Source: an uncultured Eubacterium sp.
GTDB lineage: Bacteria > Bacillota > Clostridia > Lachnospirales > Lachnospiraceae
Assembly (NCBI GenBank): GCA_910586225.1
Contig: CAJUIL010000019.1
Coordinates: 1-64,000 of the forward strand
Reading direction: 5' to 3'
Length of the DNA: 64,000 nucleotides
Shown: positions 42,137 through 51,083 of the stretch, piece after piece
Layout of the letters: each line of letters begins with the position of its first letter
Position numbering within the stretch: the stretch's first letter is position 1
Program-made: the position numbers and the translations under genes
The notes under the pieces: generated by a model
What the model was told of the DNA's origin: nothing
The model's input: the letters and a program-made list of their open reading frames with translations, nothing else
The model's database searches: none

Positions 42137-43537
42137 ATGCAGACACTACAGCTTGATAGGACAGCAATTAGTTTTAGTCCGGATGGTATGACGGCGTACT
42201 TACGTTTACCAGAACCTGAGCCTGGAACGGGATTAAATTATAGTCCGGAGGCCGTTCAGGCGGCGCTGGCTGCCGGTGGGGTCAAACGGGGAATTGATCA
42301 AAAGGCGATTCTCAATATGATTCGAAGCAGGATTTATGACCGTTCTGTCGCAGTTGCAGCAGGCAAGCCTCCGCAGGCTGGAAAAGACGGATATTATGAA
42401 TATTTGTTTCAAAGCCAGCTAGACGGGAAACCAAGGATCAACGAGGACGGTACTGTCAGCTATGCGATCAAGCTTTTTGAGATGGTGACAGAAGGCCAGG
42501 TGATCGCGAAGTATCATCCGGCGGTTCAGGGAGTAGATGGATATACAGTTAAAGATGCGCCGGTTCGGGCGAAACCAGCCAGAGAGCTTCCTCCTTTGCG
42601 GGGAAGAGGCTTTGAGTGCAAAGAAGATGGTATTACTTATGTAGCTACGATCACGGGCAAAATTGATAAAATTAATGATAAGATTAATATACTGCCGGTT
42701 TATGAGGTGTCCGGCGACGTAGACGCGAATATGGGGAATATTGAATTTCGTGGAGATGTCATTATCCATGGCAGCGTCGATGATATTGAGATACGGGCAA
42801 CCGGTACAGTTTCGATTGACGGGGTTGTACAGGGAGCCAGCATTTTTGCCAATAAGGATATCGTAATAGCTGGCGGCGTACTTGGCAATGGAAAGAGTGT
42901 GATCGACGCAAAGGGCAAAATTTCGGCGAAGTTTTTCGAGTTTGCAACAGTGCGCAGCAAAGGGGATATTACAGCGGATATCTTTTTAAATAGCAATGTA
43001 TATTGTGAAGGCGGCGCGTTTGTCATGAGCAAAAAGGGCTGTATTGTGGGCGGCAGCGTTCATGCAGTCAGCGGTATTGAGGCAAATAGTATCGGCAATA
43101 ACGCAGAAATCCGTACTCACGTACTTGTCGGCAACGGCGGTGAAGTACGGATGAAGATGGAAGAGCTGCGCAACAGCATTAAAGCAGCAGAGGCAAATAT
43201 CACGAAAGCGGAAACGATCCTGCAGAAGTTCCAGGAATACGAGGAAAAGACCGGGCAGTCTTGCAAGGACGACCCAAGAAGAGTACAGCTTGTCCGCATC
43301 CGGGTACGTGATATGGCCCGTAAAGCAGCAGACGAGGAAGATTTAAAAAAGCTGAAGCTAATGCTGGAAAGCGCGAAGGGTGCAAATATCAAGGTACGCA
43401 AAAAAGTATTTCCAGGCGTATTTATATCCATCGACAGCTGCGATACTTCCTGCAAAGATACGTTCAGTGATATTATTTTTATCAAGCAGCAGGAAAAAGT
43501 GGTTATGCGCAGGCTTTCGGACTGGGGTAGTGCATAA
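42137..43537 (+). CDS. FapA (DUF342) family protein
   Basis: This 466-residue protein belongs to the FapA/DUF342 family. The N-terminal part (about 1-160) is followed by a beta-helical repeat region (GNIEFRGDVIIHGSVDDIEI, VSIDGVVQGASIFANKDIVI, KGCIVGGSVHAVSGIEANSI) and a C-terminal coiled coil (MKMEELRNSIKAAEANITKA). In Vibrio FapA affects polar flagellum assembly; in Clostridia the function is unsettled. ATG 42137 follows aagggtggtaagg; an upstream in-frame extension to 42077 would use sequence in the leader hairpin. A terminator follows. Confidence 0.88.
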   Translation: MQTLQLDRTAISFSPDGMTAYLRLPEPEPGTGLNYSPEAVQAALAAGGVKRGIDQKAILNMIRSRIYDRSVAVAAGKPPQAGKDGYYEYLFQSQLDGKPRINEDGTVSYAIKLFEMVTEGQVIAKYHPAVQGVDGYTVKDAPVRAKPARELPPLRGRGFECKEDGITYVATITGKIDKINDKINILPVYEVSGDVDANMGNIEFRGDVIIHGSVDDIEIRATGTVSIDGVVQGASIFANKDIVIAGGVLGNGKSVIDAKGKISAKFFEFATVRSKGDITADIFLNSNVYCEGGAFVMSKKGCIVGGSVHAVSGIEANSIGNNAEIRTHVLVGNGGEVRMKMEELRNSIKAAEANITKAETILQKFQEYEEKTGQSCKDDPRRVQLVRIRVRDMARKAADEEDLKKLKLMLESAKGANIKVRKKVFPGVFISIDSCDTSCKDTFSDIIFIKQQEKVVMRRLSDWGSA

Positions 43538-43570
43538 AGCGTTTGTTTTACAGGAATAAAAAGCAATAGG

Positions 43571-43621
43571 GAATCGGATACTTTACTTTAGGATAGCAGG
43601 AGTAAGGTTCCGGTTCTTTTT
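43571..43621 (+). terminator. Intrinsic terminator of fapA
   Basis: Stem gaatcggata.tttac paired with gtaaggttccggttc, then five T residues. Confidence 0.75.
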
Positions 43622-43670
43622 GGTTTATAAAAAATTTCGAAAAAGAAAGAAAAAACAAGACAACCGTTTC

Positions 43671-43698
43671 TTTACAAAGTGAAAAGATATGCTATAAT
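43671..43698 (+). promoter_or_regulatory. Promoter of the small acidic gene and TPR gene
   Basis: TTTACA (43671-43676), 16 bases, perfect TATAAT (43693-43698), about 50 bases before the ATG at 43751. Confidence 0.7.
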
Positions 43699-43750
43699 AA
43701 ATTCGTTTAAAAGAGAAAGACATTACGGAACTATTACGGAGGTGTTACAG

Positions 43751-43894
43751 ATGATAGACTTTGAAGAAGAATTGAAAAAGTTTCAGCCCAGCCTTGAGGT
43801 TGAGGAGGCAGAAGAAGCGATATACAGTCACAACCTGACGGATATGACGGACATCCTACAGGAGATGATTAAGGAAGCAAGACGCAACCGATAA
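43751..43894 (+). CDS. Small acidic protein of unknown function (47 residues)
   Basis: The peptide begins MIDFEEELKKFQPSLEVEEA and is helical and acidic with a basic end (KEARRNR). It has a good ribosome site (ggaggtg) and its own promoter, and lies 19 bases before the TPR gene, which supports a real gene. No family is recognised. Confidence 0.7.
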   Translation: MIDFEEELKKFQPSLEVEEAEEAIYSHNLTDMTDILQEMIKEARRNR

Positions 43895-43913
43895 TCCAGA
43901 GGAAGGAGCCGAT

Positions 43914-45314
43914 ATGCAGTGTTTTAAATGTGGAGCGCAGCTTGGTGCGGAGCAGACGTGCCCGAACTGCGGGATGAATGTAAAAATGTATAAAAAACTG
44001 ATAGCGATTTCAAATTATCTATACAATGTCGGACTGGAGCGGGCAAAGATCAGGGATTTATCAGGCGCGGCGGATTCCTTAAAAGCAAGTCTGCAATATT
44101 ACAAAGGAAATATCCAAGCGAGAAATCTGCTGGGACTTATCTATTATGAAACAGGGGAAACGGTTTCTGCTCTGAGCGAATGGGTGATCAGTAAAAATCA
44201 GTCAGGTAAGGATAATATTGCGGATACGTATCTGACGGAGGTACAGAGCAATGCATCACTGTTAAATACAGTCAACCAAACGATCAAAAAATATAACCAA
44301 GCGTTGATCTACTGTCAGCAGAGCAGCGAGGATCTGGCAGTTATCCAGTTAAAGAAAATATTATCTATTAATCCTAAGCTGGTGAAGGCACATCAGCTGT
44401 TAGCGCTTTTGTACATTCGTGACCGAAAATACGACCTGGCCAGAAAATCGCTGCGGGCAGCAGAAAAGATCGACCGCGGGAATACGACGACAATCCGCTA
44501 TCTGGCGGAGATCGACGGCCATGCGCAGGACGGTCAGGAAAAAAGCCGGAAACAGAAGAAAAAGGAAAGCCGGGTGGAATACAGCACCGGAAACGATACG
44601 ATCATCCAGCCGACCAACCTGCGCGACAATTCAGGCTGGATGATGATCTTGAACATTCTTGTCGGGCTGGTTATCGGTGTAACTGCAACCTACTTTCTGA
44701 TCGTTCCAAGCATTCGCCAGACTGTGCAGAAGGACGCCAATGTGGCCGTATCCGATGCGAACGAGACGATCGCAGCGAAAAACCAGGCGATCAAAGAGCT
44801 GGAGGACCAGGTATCAAAGCTGACAAAGAATGTGGAGAGCGCAAAAAGCGATAAGGAAGCGTCTAAGACGCAGATTACGAGCTATCAGAAGCTTATGACA
44901 GCTTACCAGTCTTATCAGCAGGGCAGCCTGGACGAGGCAAAGGCAGCGCTTTCGGAGGTAGATGAAAAACAGCTGGATGCCGGGGCAAAGCAGGTATATG
45001 ATTCCATTCAGACAGAGATCAATGCCAAATACCTTGAGACGGCTTATAACGACGGGTATTCTGCATATATGTCACGCAATTACCAGCAGTCCGCGGAGCT
45101 TTTGCAGAAGGTTGTGGACGCGGATGACACCTACCATGACGGCGACGCTATTTATTATCTGGCGCAGTCTTACCGTAACCTGCAGGATTATGAGAAAGCG
45201 GCGGCGCTGTATCAGAAGGTGATCGATGAATATCCAGCTTCTTATAAGGCAAATAACGCAAAATATAAATATCTGCCAGAGGTGCAGCGCAAGATGGAGG
45301 AAGCGCAGCAGTAA
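43914..45314 (+). CDS. Zinc-ribbon/TPR membrane protein
   Basis: This 466-residue protein starts with a zinc ribbon (CFKCGAQLGAEQTCPNCG), followed by TPR-like repeats on the N-terminal side (AADSLKASLQYYKGNIQARN, AVIQLKKILSINPKLVKAHQ), a Lys-rich linker, one membrane segment (MMILNILVGLVIGVTATYFL, about 243-262), a coiled coil (AKNQAIKELEDQVSKLTKNV) and C-terminal outside TPRs (YEKAAALYQKVIDEYPASYK). The layout suggests a scaffold that links cytoplasm and cell surface; partners are unknown. ATG 43914 follows aggaagga. Confidence 0.82.
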   Translation: MQCFKCGAQLGAEQTCPNCGMNVKMYKKLIAISNYLYNVGLERAKIRDLSGAADSLKASLQYYKGNIQARNLLGLIYYETGETVSALSEWVISKNQSGKDNIADTYLTEVQSNASLLNTVNQTIKKYNQALIYCQQSSEDLAVIQLKKILSINPKLVKAHQLLALLYIRDRKYDLARKSLRAAEKIDRGNTTTIRYLAEIDGHAQDGQEKSRKQKKKESRVEYSTGNDTIIQPTNLRDNSGWMMILNILVGLVIGVTATYFLIVPSIRQTVQKDANVAVSDANETIAAKNQAIKELEDQVSKLTKNVESAKSDKEASKTQITSYQKLMTAYQSYQQGSLDEAKAALSEVDEKQLDAGAKQVYDSIQTEINAKYLETAYNDGYSAYMSRNYQQSAELLQKVVDADDTYHDGDAIYYLAQSYRNLQDYEKAAALYQKVIDEYPASYKANNAKYKYLPEVQRKMEEAQQ

Positions 45315-45340
45315 TGCCGCAAAACGAATACACTTACAAA

Positions 45341-45374
45341 AGATGTTGATCGAACAGGGTCAGCATCTTTTTTA
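45341..45374 (+). terminator. Intrinsic terminator before spoIIAA
   Basis: Stem agatgttgat/gtcagcatct (with G-U pairs) is followed by six T residues, 28 bases before the spoIIAA start. It isolates the spoIIA operon from the TPR gene or attenuates it. Confidence 0.8.
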
Positions 45375-45401
45375 TTACATGAAAAACAGGAGGATTTTTC
45401 G

Positions 45402-45719
45402 ATGGAATGCCATTATGAACTAAAAGAGGGGTGCCTGACGATTTCCATGCCAAAAGAGCTGGACCACCACAGCGCGGAGCAGCTGCGTATGGAGGCGGAT
45501 CTTCTGATAGATTCCTACCGGGTGCGGAATCTGGTGTTTGATTTTTCCGGTACGGAGTTTATGGACAGCTCCGGTATCGGTGTATTGATCGGAAGGTGTC
45601 GGAATATGAGCTATTGTGGAGGAAGTGTGAGGGCACAGCATATGAACGACCGGATCCAGAAGATCTTTCGGATATCCGGATTGCATAAGCTGATAGAAAC
45701 GGAGGCGGCATATGAGTGA
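45402..45719 (+). CDS. spoIIAA: Anti-sigma F factor antagonist SpoIIAA
   Basis: This 105-residue STAS-domain protein relieves SpoIIAB inhibition of sigma-F in the forespore. The phosphorylatable serine is in FDFSGTEFMDSSGIGVLIGR. ATG 45402 follows aacaggagg. It overlaps spoIIAB by eight bases (ATGAGTGA). Confidence 0.96.
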   Translation: MECHYELKEGCLTISMPKELDHHSAEQLRMEADLLIDSYRVRNLVFDFSGTEFMDSSGIGVLIGRCRNMSYCGGSVRAQHMNDRIQKIFRISGLHKLIETEAAYE

Positions 45720-46146
45720 ACAGCGTAATGAGATGAGCATCCGCTTTGATTCCTTTTCGTCAAACGAGGGTTTTGCCAGGGTCGCTGTCGCGGCGTTTGT
45801 GGCGGATCTGGACCCGACGCTGGACGAGCTGGCCGATGTGAAAACGGCAGTATCAGAGGCGGTAACAAATTCCATCATCCATGGTTATGAGAACGGTATC
45901 GGTAAAATTATTCTGACCTGTTCAAAGGAGAATAAGCAGATCCAGATCGAAGTCGTGGATTATGGAAAGGGCATTGAAGATGTGCCGAAGGCAAAAGAAC
46001 CGTTTTATACGACAAGGCCGGAGCTGGAGCGTTCGGGGATGGGATTTGCATTTATGGAAGCGTTTATGGACGACGTAGAGGTGGATTCTGCGCCGGGGCA
46101 GGGTACGACGGTGCGTATGGTTAAGCAGCTTGGGGCGGGAGCCTGA
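45712..46146 (+). CDS. spoIIAB: Anti-sigma F factor SpoIIAB
   Basis: This 144-residue GHKL kinase binds sigma-F and phosphorylates SpoIIAA. Motifs are the N box EAVTNSIIHGYENG, the G1 box VVDYGKGIED and the ATP lid SGMGFAFMEAFMD. It overlaps spoIIAA and is six bases before sigF. Confidence 0.96.
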   Translation: MSEQRNEMSIRFDSFSSNEGFARVAVAAFVADLDPTLDELADVKTAVSEAVTNSIIHGYENGIGKIILTCSKENKQIQIEVVDYGKGIEDVPKAKEPFYTTRPELERSGMGFAFMEAFMDDVEVDSAPGQGTTVRMVKQLGAGA

Positions 46147-46152
46147 GCGCCT

Positions 46153-46935
46153 ATGAACGAGACAATGGCTTTGCTCCGTCAGGCGCAGCAGGGAGACGCA
46201 TATGCAAAAGAGGAGCTGGTGAAGCAGAATCTTGGGCTGGTAGGAAGCATTGTCAAAAGATTTGAACACCGTGGACACGATAGAGAGGAATTGTTTCAGA
46301 TCGGAAGCATTGGATTGATGAAGGCGATTGATAAATTTGACCTTACATATGACGTAGCGTTTTCCACATACGCAGTTCCGCTGATCAGCGGAGAAATCCG
46401 CCGTTTTCTGCGCGACGACGGGCTGGTGCGTATCAGCAGGAGCCTAAAGGAAAACGGCTGGCGCGTCCGGAAAGCCGCTGAAAAAATCAGTCAGGAAAAA
46501 GGCCGGGAAGCGTCTATGCAGGAGCTTTGCGAAGAAACCGGACTAACTCGCGAGGATATCGTAATGGCGATGGAAGCCAACATGGAGGTGGAGTCGATCT
46601 ACCGCAGCGTCTATCAGTCAGACGGGAGCGAGTTGTATTTAGTCGACCAGATAGCAGAAGGAAAAGGCGTCGGGCAGCGGTATGGGACAGTCGCAGCGGG
46701 AGGCTGCGAAGTACTGGGCGGCGCAGGTGACCCAGAGAAGGAGAAGCTGTTAAATGAAATGCTGATCAGACAGCTGTTAGAAGAGCTGGAGGAGCGTGAG
46801 CGCAGGCTGATCGAGCTAAGGTATTTTCAGGAAAAAACGCAGGTACAGACCGCACAGGAGCTAGATATGAGCCAGGTGCAGGTGAGCAGGTTGGAGAAGA
46901 AGATATTGCTGAAAATGCGGAGGAAGTGCTGCTGA
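46153..46935 (+). CDS. sigF: Sporulation sigma factor F
   Basis: This 260-residue sigma factor directs the early forespore programme. Region 2 shows EELFQIGSIGLMKAIDKFDL and FSTYAVPLISGEIRRFLRDD; region 3 VRISRSLKENGWRVRKAAEK; region 4 has LIELRYFQEKTQVQTAQELD and MSQVQVSRLEKKIL. A Gly-rich insert of about 20 residues (GKGVGQRYGTVAAGG and following) between regions 3 and 4 is unusual. It is the third gene of the spoIIA operon. Confidence 0.96.
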   Translation: MNETMALLRQAQQGDAYAKEELVKQNLGLVGSIVKRFEHRGHDREELFQIGSIGLMKAIDKFDLTYDVAFSTYAVPLISGEIRRFLRDDGLVRISRSLKENGWRVRKAAEKISQEKGREASMQELCEETGLTREDIVMAMEANMEVESIYRSVYQSDGSELYLVDQIAEGKGVGQRYGTVAAGGCEVLGGAGDPEKEKLLNEMLIRQLLEELEERERRLIELRYFQEKTQVQTAQELDMSQVQVSRLEKKILLKMRRKCC

Positions 46936-46990
46936 AGCTGCTTTCAGATGAACGTAACAGTGGATTTTGCGCCGGGCTTTTAAGGTGGAC

Positions 46991-47034
46991 AACCCTTGGA
47001 GATGATAGGAATGTGTCATTTCCAGGGGTTTGTT
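46991..47034 (+). terminator. Terminator after sigF
   Basis: A 10-bp stem aacccttgga/tccaggggtt with a 20-base loop is followed by tgttta. Confidence 0.7.
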
Positions 47035-47134
47035 TATATCTTATAGAAAAATGCGGAATCTCATCCAAGTTTAGAAGATATACACAAAAACATTCAAATG
47101 AATTTATGCAATAAGTCAAAAATTCGATTAGTCA

Positions 47135-47163
47135 TTGACAAAAATATATGCACAATATATACT
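47135..47163 (+). promoter_or_regulatory. Promoter of the ribose operon
   Basis: Perfect TTGACA (47135-47140), 17 bases, TATACT (47158-47163), with the LacI-type operator 12 bases downstream. Confidence 0.8.
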
Positions 47164-47174
47164 AAGTACAACAA

Positions 47175-47186
47175 GAAACGCGTTTC
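47175..47186. promoter_or_regulatory. RbsR operator
   Basis: The perfect palindrome GAAACGCGTTTC lies just downstream of the transcription start, the normal LacI-family roadblock position. It resembles E. coli RbsR sites built on GAAACGTTTC. Confidence 0.75.
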
Positions 47187-47248
47187 ATACAACGAAGCGG
47201 AAAAACAGGCAGGCAATATCCGTCCTGCCGCAGACGGAGGAGACAAAA

Positions 47249-48244
47249 GTGGCAAGCATTCGGGAAGTGGCAAAATTAGCGGGCGTTTCTCCTTCTACAG
47301 TATCTAGGGTAATGAATGGTACAGCAAACGTAGAAGAAGATAAAAAACAAAGAGTGCTGGCGGCGATTAAAGAAACGGGTTTCAAGCCAAATGAACTGGC
47401 AAGAGCATTATTTAAGCAATCATCCAAGATCATCGGTGTTATCGTTCCGAATATAGAAAACCCGTTCTACAATGAACTAGCTAAGGCAGTAGAAGAAGAG
47501 GCATATCGTAACGGCTATCGTATGCTGCTGTGCAATTCGAATAATAATACGGAAAAAGAGCTGATGAATATTCAGATCTTAGACCAGATGAAGGCAGACG
47601 GGATCATTATTTTAACGCATAGTGACAAGACCGGGCGAGAAATCGCCGGGTGCCAGCTTCCGGTCGTCGTTGTAGACCGTCAGCTTACAGGAAGCGGCCA
47701 GAGCGCCTATATCGAAGCCGATCATTATAAAGGCGGCAAAATGGCGATGGAGCATTTGCTGGAATGCGGCTGCAGGAATATTGTATTTTTGCGGGGGCCG
47801 CTGGGGCTGTCGAGCGGGATGCACAGGTACGAAGGATATCAGGAGGTATGCAGAAAAACTGGTATCCCAGAGCAGTACATTGACTGTCTGTATGATTATG
47901 AGGACGGGCTGCGTGCGGCACAGGAGCTGCTGGAGCGGTTTCCGAAAGCAGATGGGATCATAGCCAGCAACGATATGGTTGCGATCGCTTCTTATAAGAT
48001 TTTGCAAAACGCAGGGCTGCGCGTGCCAGAGGACGTGCAGATCATCGGATTTGATAACATCAGACTTAGCTGGCTGTTTACGCCGGAGCTAACGACCGTG
48101 ATACAGCCGATTACGCAAATGGGAACATTGGCAGTCCAGATTATCATCAAGCATAGTCAGGGAGTGCCGTTTCAACAGGAAAATATATTGGATGTTTCGT
48201 TAGTGGAACGCCAGACGACAAGGAGAAAGGAGAAGGAGCTATGA
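47249..48244 (+). CDS. rbsR: LacI-family ribose operon repressor
   Basis: This 331-residue protein has the LacI helix-turn-helix ASIREVAKLAGVSPSTVSRV, the hinge helix region KPNELARALFKQSSKIIG and a periplasmic-binding-like ligand domain (IVPNIENPFYNELAKAVEEE, DGIIASNDMVAIASYK, QIIGFDNIRLSWLFTPELTT). GTG 47249 is the start, supported by ggagg eight bases upstream. It heads rbsRKDACB, the same order as in Bacillus, overlaps rbsK by four bases and probably represses its own operon. Confidence 0.92.
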   Translation: MASIREVAKLAGVSPSTVSRVMNGTANVEEDKKQRVLAAIKETGFKPNELARALFKQSSKIIGVIVPNIENPFYNELAKAVEEEAYRNGYRMLLCNSNNNTEKELMNIQILDQMKADGIIILTHSDKTGREIAGCQLPVVVVDRQLTGSGQSAYIEADHYKGGKMAMEHLLECGCRNIVFLRGPLGLSSGMHRYEGYQEVCRKTGIPEQYIDCLYDYEDGLRAAQELLERFPKADGIIASNDMVAIASYKILQNAGLRVPEDVQIIGFDNIRLSWLFTPELTTVIQPITQMGTLAVQIIIKHSQGVPFQQENILDVSLVERQTTRRKEKEL

Positions 48245-49128
48245 AGCTTGCAGTAGTGGGAAGCATCAACATGGATATGACTGTGACCGCAGAGCGGATT
48301 CCTTTAAAGGGAGAGACGCTGCGGGGGGACAGCATCAGTCTGATACCAGGAGGAAAAGGAGCAAATCAGGCGGTTGCAATGGCAAAGCTCGGCGCGGAGG
48401 TGGAAATGTTCGGCTGCGTTGGGGATGACAGCAACGGAAAAATGCTTCTTGAAAATTTAAAAAAGGCAGGAGTAAAGACAGAACACATCCAGATTTCTAA
48501 GGGAAAGCCGACCGGTATTGCTATGATTACCGTTGCGGAAAATGATAATACGATCGTAGTTGTTCCGGGGGCCAATGCGGCGGTCGACAAGTTTTATATC
48601 GACAGTATCAAGCCGTATTTGGAAGCGTACGATATGGTTGTGCTCCAGCATGAGATTCCGTTGGAGACTGTGCATTACGTTGTGGATTTCTGTGCGGAAA
48701 AAAAGCTTCAGGTGGTGCTGAATCCGGCTCCGGCGGCGGAGGTGCCAATGGACATCATTGAAAAGGTGACTTATGTAACGCCGAACGAGCATGAAGCAGT
48801 ACTTATTTTTGGAGAGGGGCAGTCCACCGAAGAGCTTTTGCGCAGCTATCCGGAAAAGCTGATCATTACGCAGGGTTCCAGAGGCGTATCCGCTTGTTTA
48901 AGATCCGGAGAGCTGCTGCACGTTCCGGCAAGAAAGGCAAAGGTTGCAGATACGACAGGCGCGGGAGATACTTTAAATGGAGCGTTTTGCGTGCGCAGAG
49001 CGGCGGGCGATGATCTGAAAGCGGCGCTGTTATATGCAAATACGGCCGCCAGCCTGTCCACAGAGAAGTTTGGAGCGCAGACTGGTATGCCGACTGCACA
49101 GGAAGTGGAAAAGGAGCTGGGCTTATGA
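48241..49128 (+). CDS. rbsK: Ribokinase
   Basis: This 295-residue PfkB-family kinase phosphorylates ribose to ribose 5-phosphate. Family motifs are VVGSINMDMTVTAERIPLKG, GGKGANQAVAMAKLGAEVEM and the C-terminal catalytic DTTGAGDTLNGAF with Asp as base. It overlaps rbsR and rbsD by ATGA junctions. Confidence 0.96.
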   Translation: MKLAVVGSINMDMTVTAERIPLKGETLRGDSISLIPGGKGANQAVAMAKLGAEVEMFGCVGDDSNGKMLLENLKKAGVKTEHIQISKGKPTGIAMITVAENDNTIVVVPGANAAVDKFYIDSIKPYLEAYDMVVLQHEIPLETVHYVVDFCAEKKLQVVLNPAPAAEVPMDIIEKVTYVTPNEHEAVLIFGEGQSTEELLRSYPEKLIITQGSRGVSACLRSGELLHVPARKAKVADTTGAGDTLNGAFCVRRAAGDDLKAALLYANTAASLSTEKFGAQTGMPTAQEVEKELGL

Positions 49129-49574
49129 AAAGACAGGGAATGTTAAACAGCGAAATATCCAGCGTGTTGTCCTATATGGGGCACACCGACCAAATCTGTA
49201 TCGGGGACTGCGGCCTGCCGATACCGGAAGAAACGAAGCGGATCGACCTTGCGGTACGTTTCGGCTGTCCTTCCTTTTTGGAAGTACTGGAAGAGGTCGC
49301 AAAGGATATGAAAATTGAAAAGATCATTCTGGCAGAGGAGATCAAGGAGAAAAATCCGCAGATAGAAGAGGCCGTAAAGCGTTTATTTGGGTGTTTTGAA
49401 ACCGGTTGCGAAACGGGTTTCAAAACTATGCCGCAAGAAAAAGACGCTGTTGCTGTGGAATATGTGCCGCATACGGAACTGAAAAATAGGACAAAACAGT
49501 GCAAGGCCGTGATCCGCACCGGAGAAACGACGCCATATGCGAATATCATCCTGCAGTCCGGCTGTATTTTTTAG
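49125..49574 (+). CDS. rbsD: D-ribose pyranase with small insertion
   Basis: This 149-residue protein interconverts ribopyranose and ribofuranose, helping uptake. It has the catalytic His region VLSYMGHTDQICIGDCGLPI and the C-terminal TGETTPYANIILQSG. It is about 18 residues longer than the common 131-residue form because of an insert near residues 90-112 (CFETGCETGFKTMPQEK). It overlaps rbsK and is 18 bases before rbsA. Confidence 0.93.
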   Translation: MKRQGMLNSEISSVLSYMGHTDQICIGDCGLPIPEETKRIDLAVRFGCPSFLEVLEEVAKDMKIEKIILAEEIKEKNPQIEEAVKRLFGCFETGCETGFKTMPQEKDAVAVEYVPHTELKNRTKQCKAVIRTGETTPYANIILQSGCIF

Positions 49575-49592
49575 GAGAGAGGAGGAAGTGGT

Positions 49593-51083
49593 ATGCAGAT
49601 TGAAATGCGTGGAATCGATAAATCGTTTGGCGGGAATGCTGTGCTAAAAAGCGCCGGATTTTTGCTGGACACTGGAGAGACGCACGCGCTGATGGGGGAA
49701 AATGGAGCAGGAAAATCAACGCTGATGAAGATTTTGACCGGGGTTTATACACGGGATGCTGGGACTGTCATCGTAGATGGGCAGGAGGTGTGCTACAAAA
49801 GCCCGCAGGAAGCAGAAAAGGCAGGCATTGTTTTTATCCACCAAGAGTTAAACGTATTATTTGACCTGACTGTGGAAGAAAATATGTTTTTGGGGAAGGA
49901 GATCAAAAAGCCGTTTGGCGTTTGTGACCGCAAAGCGATGCGTGCGAAAGTGAAGGAGATCTTAGACAGGCTTGGCGTCAAGATCGATCCGGGACAGCGG
50001 ATGAATGAGCTGTCGGTAGGCCAGCAGCAGATGATTGAGATCGCAAAGGCGCTGATGGTAGATGCGCAGGTCATTATTATGGATGAACCGACAGCAGCGC
50101 TTACCCAGAGCGAAACGACCGTGTTGTTTCAGGTTATCAATTCGTTAAGGAAAAAGGGTGTGTCCATCGTTTATATTTCGCACCGTATGGAGGAAATATT
50201 TGAGCTTTGCGACCGGATTACGATTTTGAGAGACGGCTCTTATATTGGGACGAAGAAAATCAAAGAAACAGATATGAACGACGTAGTAAAGATGATGATT
50301 GGCCGTGAGATCGGCGAGCGTTATCCGCTGCGCAAGGCAAAGATTGGCGGTGTAGCTTTTGAGGTCAAGGGGCTGTGCTGTCCGGGAGTATTCCAAAATG
50401 TTTCCTTTGAGGTACATACCGGGGAGGTGCTTGGCGTCTCAGGGCTGATGGGCGCGGGCAGGACGGAGATCATGCAGGCGATTTTTGGGAATATGCCGCA
50501 CGTCACAGGCGAGCTTTATCTGGATGGAAAAAAGATCCAGAATAAAAATCCGCAGGAAGCGATGAAAAACGGCATTGGCTTTATTACGGAGGATCGCAAG
50601 GTAGAAGGGTTGATGCTGGAAGAAAGTATCCAGAAAAATATTTCCATTGCCAACCTCGGACGGATTTCTAAAAACGGCGTGCTGAGCAAGGATGCGGAAA
50701 ACGAGCTTGTAAAGCGAGGGATCGAGGAGCTGCATATTAAGTGCTTCGGCCCGCAGCATGAATGCAATAATTTAAGCGGCGGCAACCAGCAGAAGGTCGT
50801 TTTTGCAAAATGGATCTATACGGAGCCGAAAGTATTGATCTTGGATGAGCCGACGCGTGGGGTCGATATCGGGGCGAAAAAGGAAATCTATAACATTATC
50901 AACGAGCTTGCGGAAAAAGGCGTGGCGATCATTATGGTATCTTCGGAGCTGCCAGAGGTACTTGGAATGTCCGACCGGATCATGGTAGTCCGCGAGGGCT
51001 TGGTACGGGGGATCCTGCAGAAGGAAGACGCGGATCAGGAAAACATCATGATACTTGCAACAGGAGGGGAGTTAAATGAATAA
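49593..51083 (+). CDS. rbsA: Ribose ABC transporter ATP-binding protein
   Basis: This 496-residue protein has two fused ATPase domains. The first has Walker A GENGAGKST, signature LSVGQQQMIEIAKAL and Walker B VIIMDEPTAAL; the second has the usual degenerate P-loop (GLMGAGRTE) and signature LSGGNQQKVVFAKWI followed by VLILDEPTRGVD. It powers ribose import with RbsC and RbsB. It overlaps rbsC by eight bases. Confidence 0.96.
   Translation: MQIEMRGIDKSFGGNAVLKSAGFLLDTGETHALMGENGAGKSTLMKILTGVYTRDAGTVIVDGQEVCYKSPQEAEKAGIVFIHQELNVLFDLTVEENMFLGKEIKKPFGVCDRKAMRAKVKEILDRLGVKIDPGQRMNELSVGQQQMIEIAKALMVDAQVIIMDEPTAALTQSETTVLFQVINSLRKKGVSIVYISHRMEEIFELCDRITILRDGSYIGTKKIKETDMNDVVKMMIGREIGERYPLRKAKIGGVAFEVKGLCCPGVFQNVSFEVHTGEVLGVSGLMGAGRTEIMQAIFGNMPHVTGELYLDGKKIQNKNPQEAMKNGIGFITEDRKVEGLMLEESIQKNISIANLGRISKNGVLSKDAENELVKRGIEELHIKCFGPQHECNNLSGGNQQKVVFAKWIYTEPKVLILDEPTRGVDIGAKKEIYNIINELAEKGVAIIMVSSELPEVLGMSDRIMVVREGLVRGILQKEDADQENIMILATGGELNE

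Noticed and set aside
45298..45330. Possible sigma-H promoter for spoIIAA (AGGAAGC ... GAATA)
   Set aside because: The spacer is about 18 bases, too long for sigma-H, and the terminator at 45341-45374 lies downstream of it.
47174..47187. Catabolite-responsive element (cre) at the rbs operator
   Set aside because: The palindrome centre is GC rather than the CG of cre consensus; an RbsR site is more fitting.
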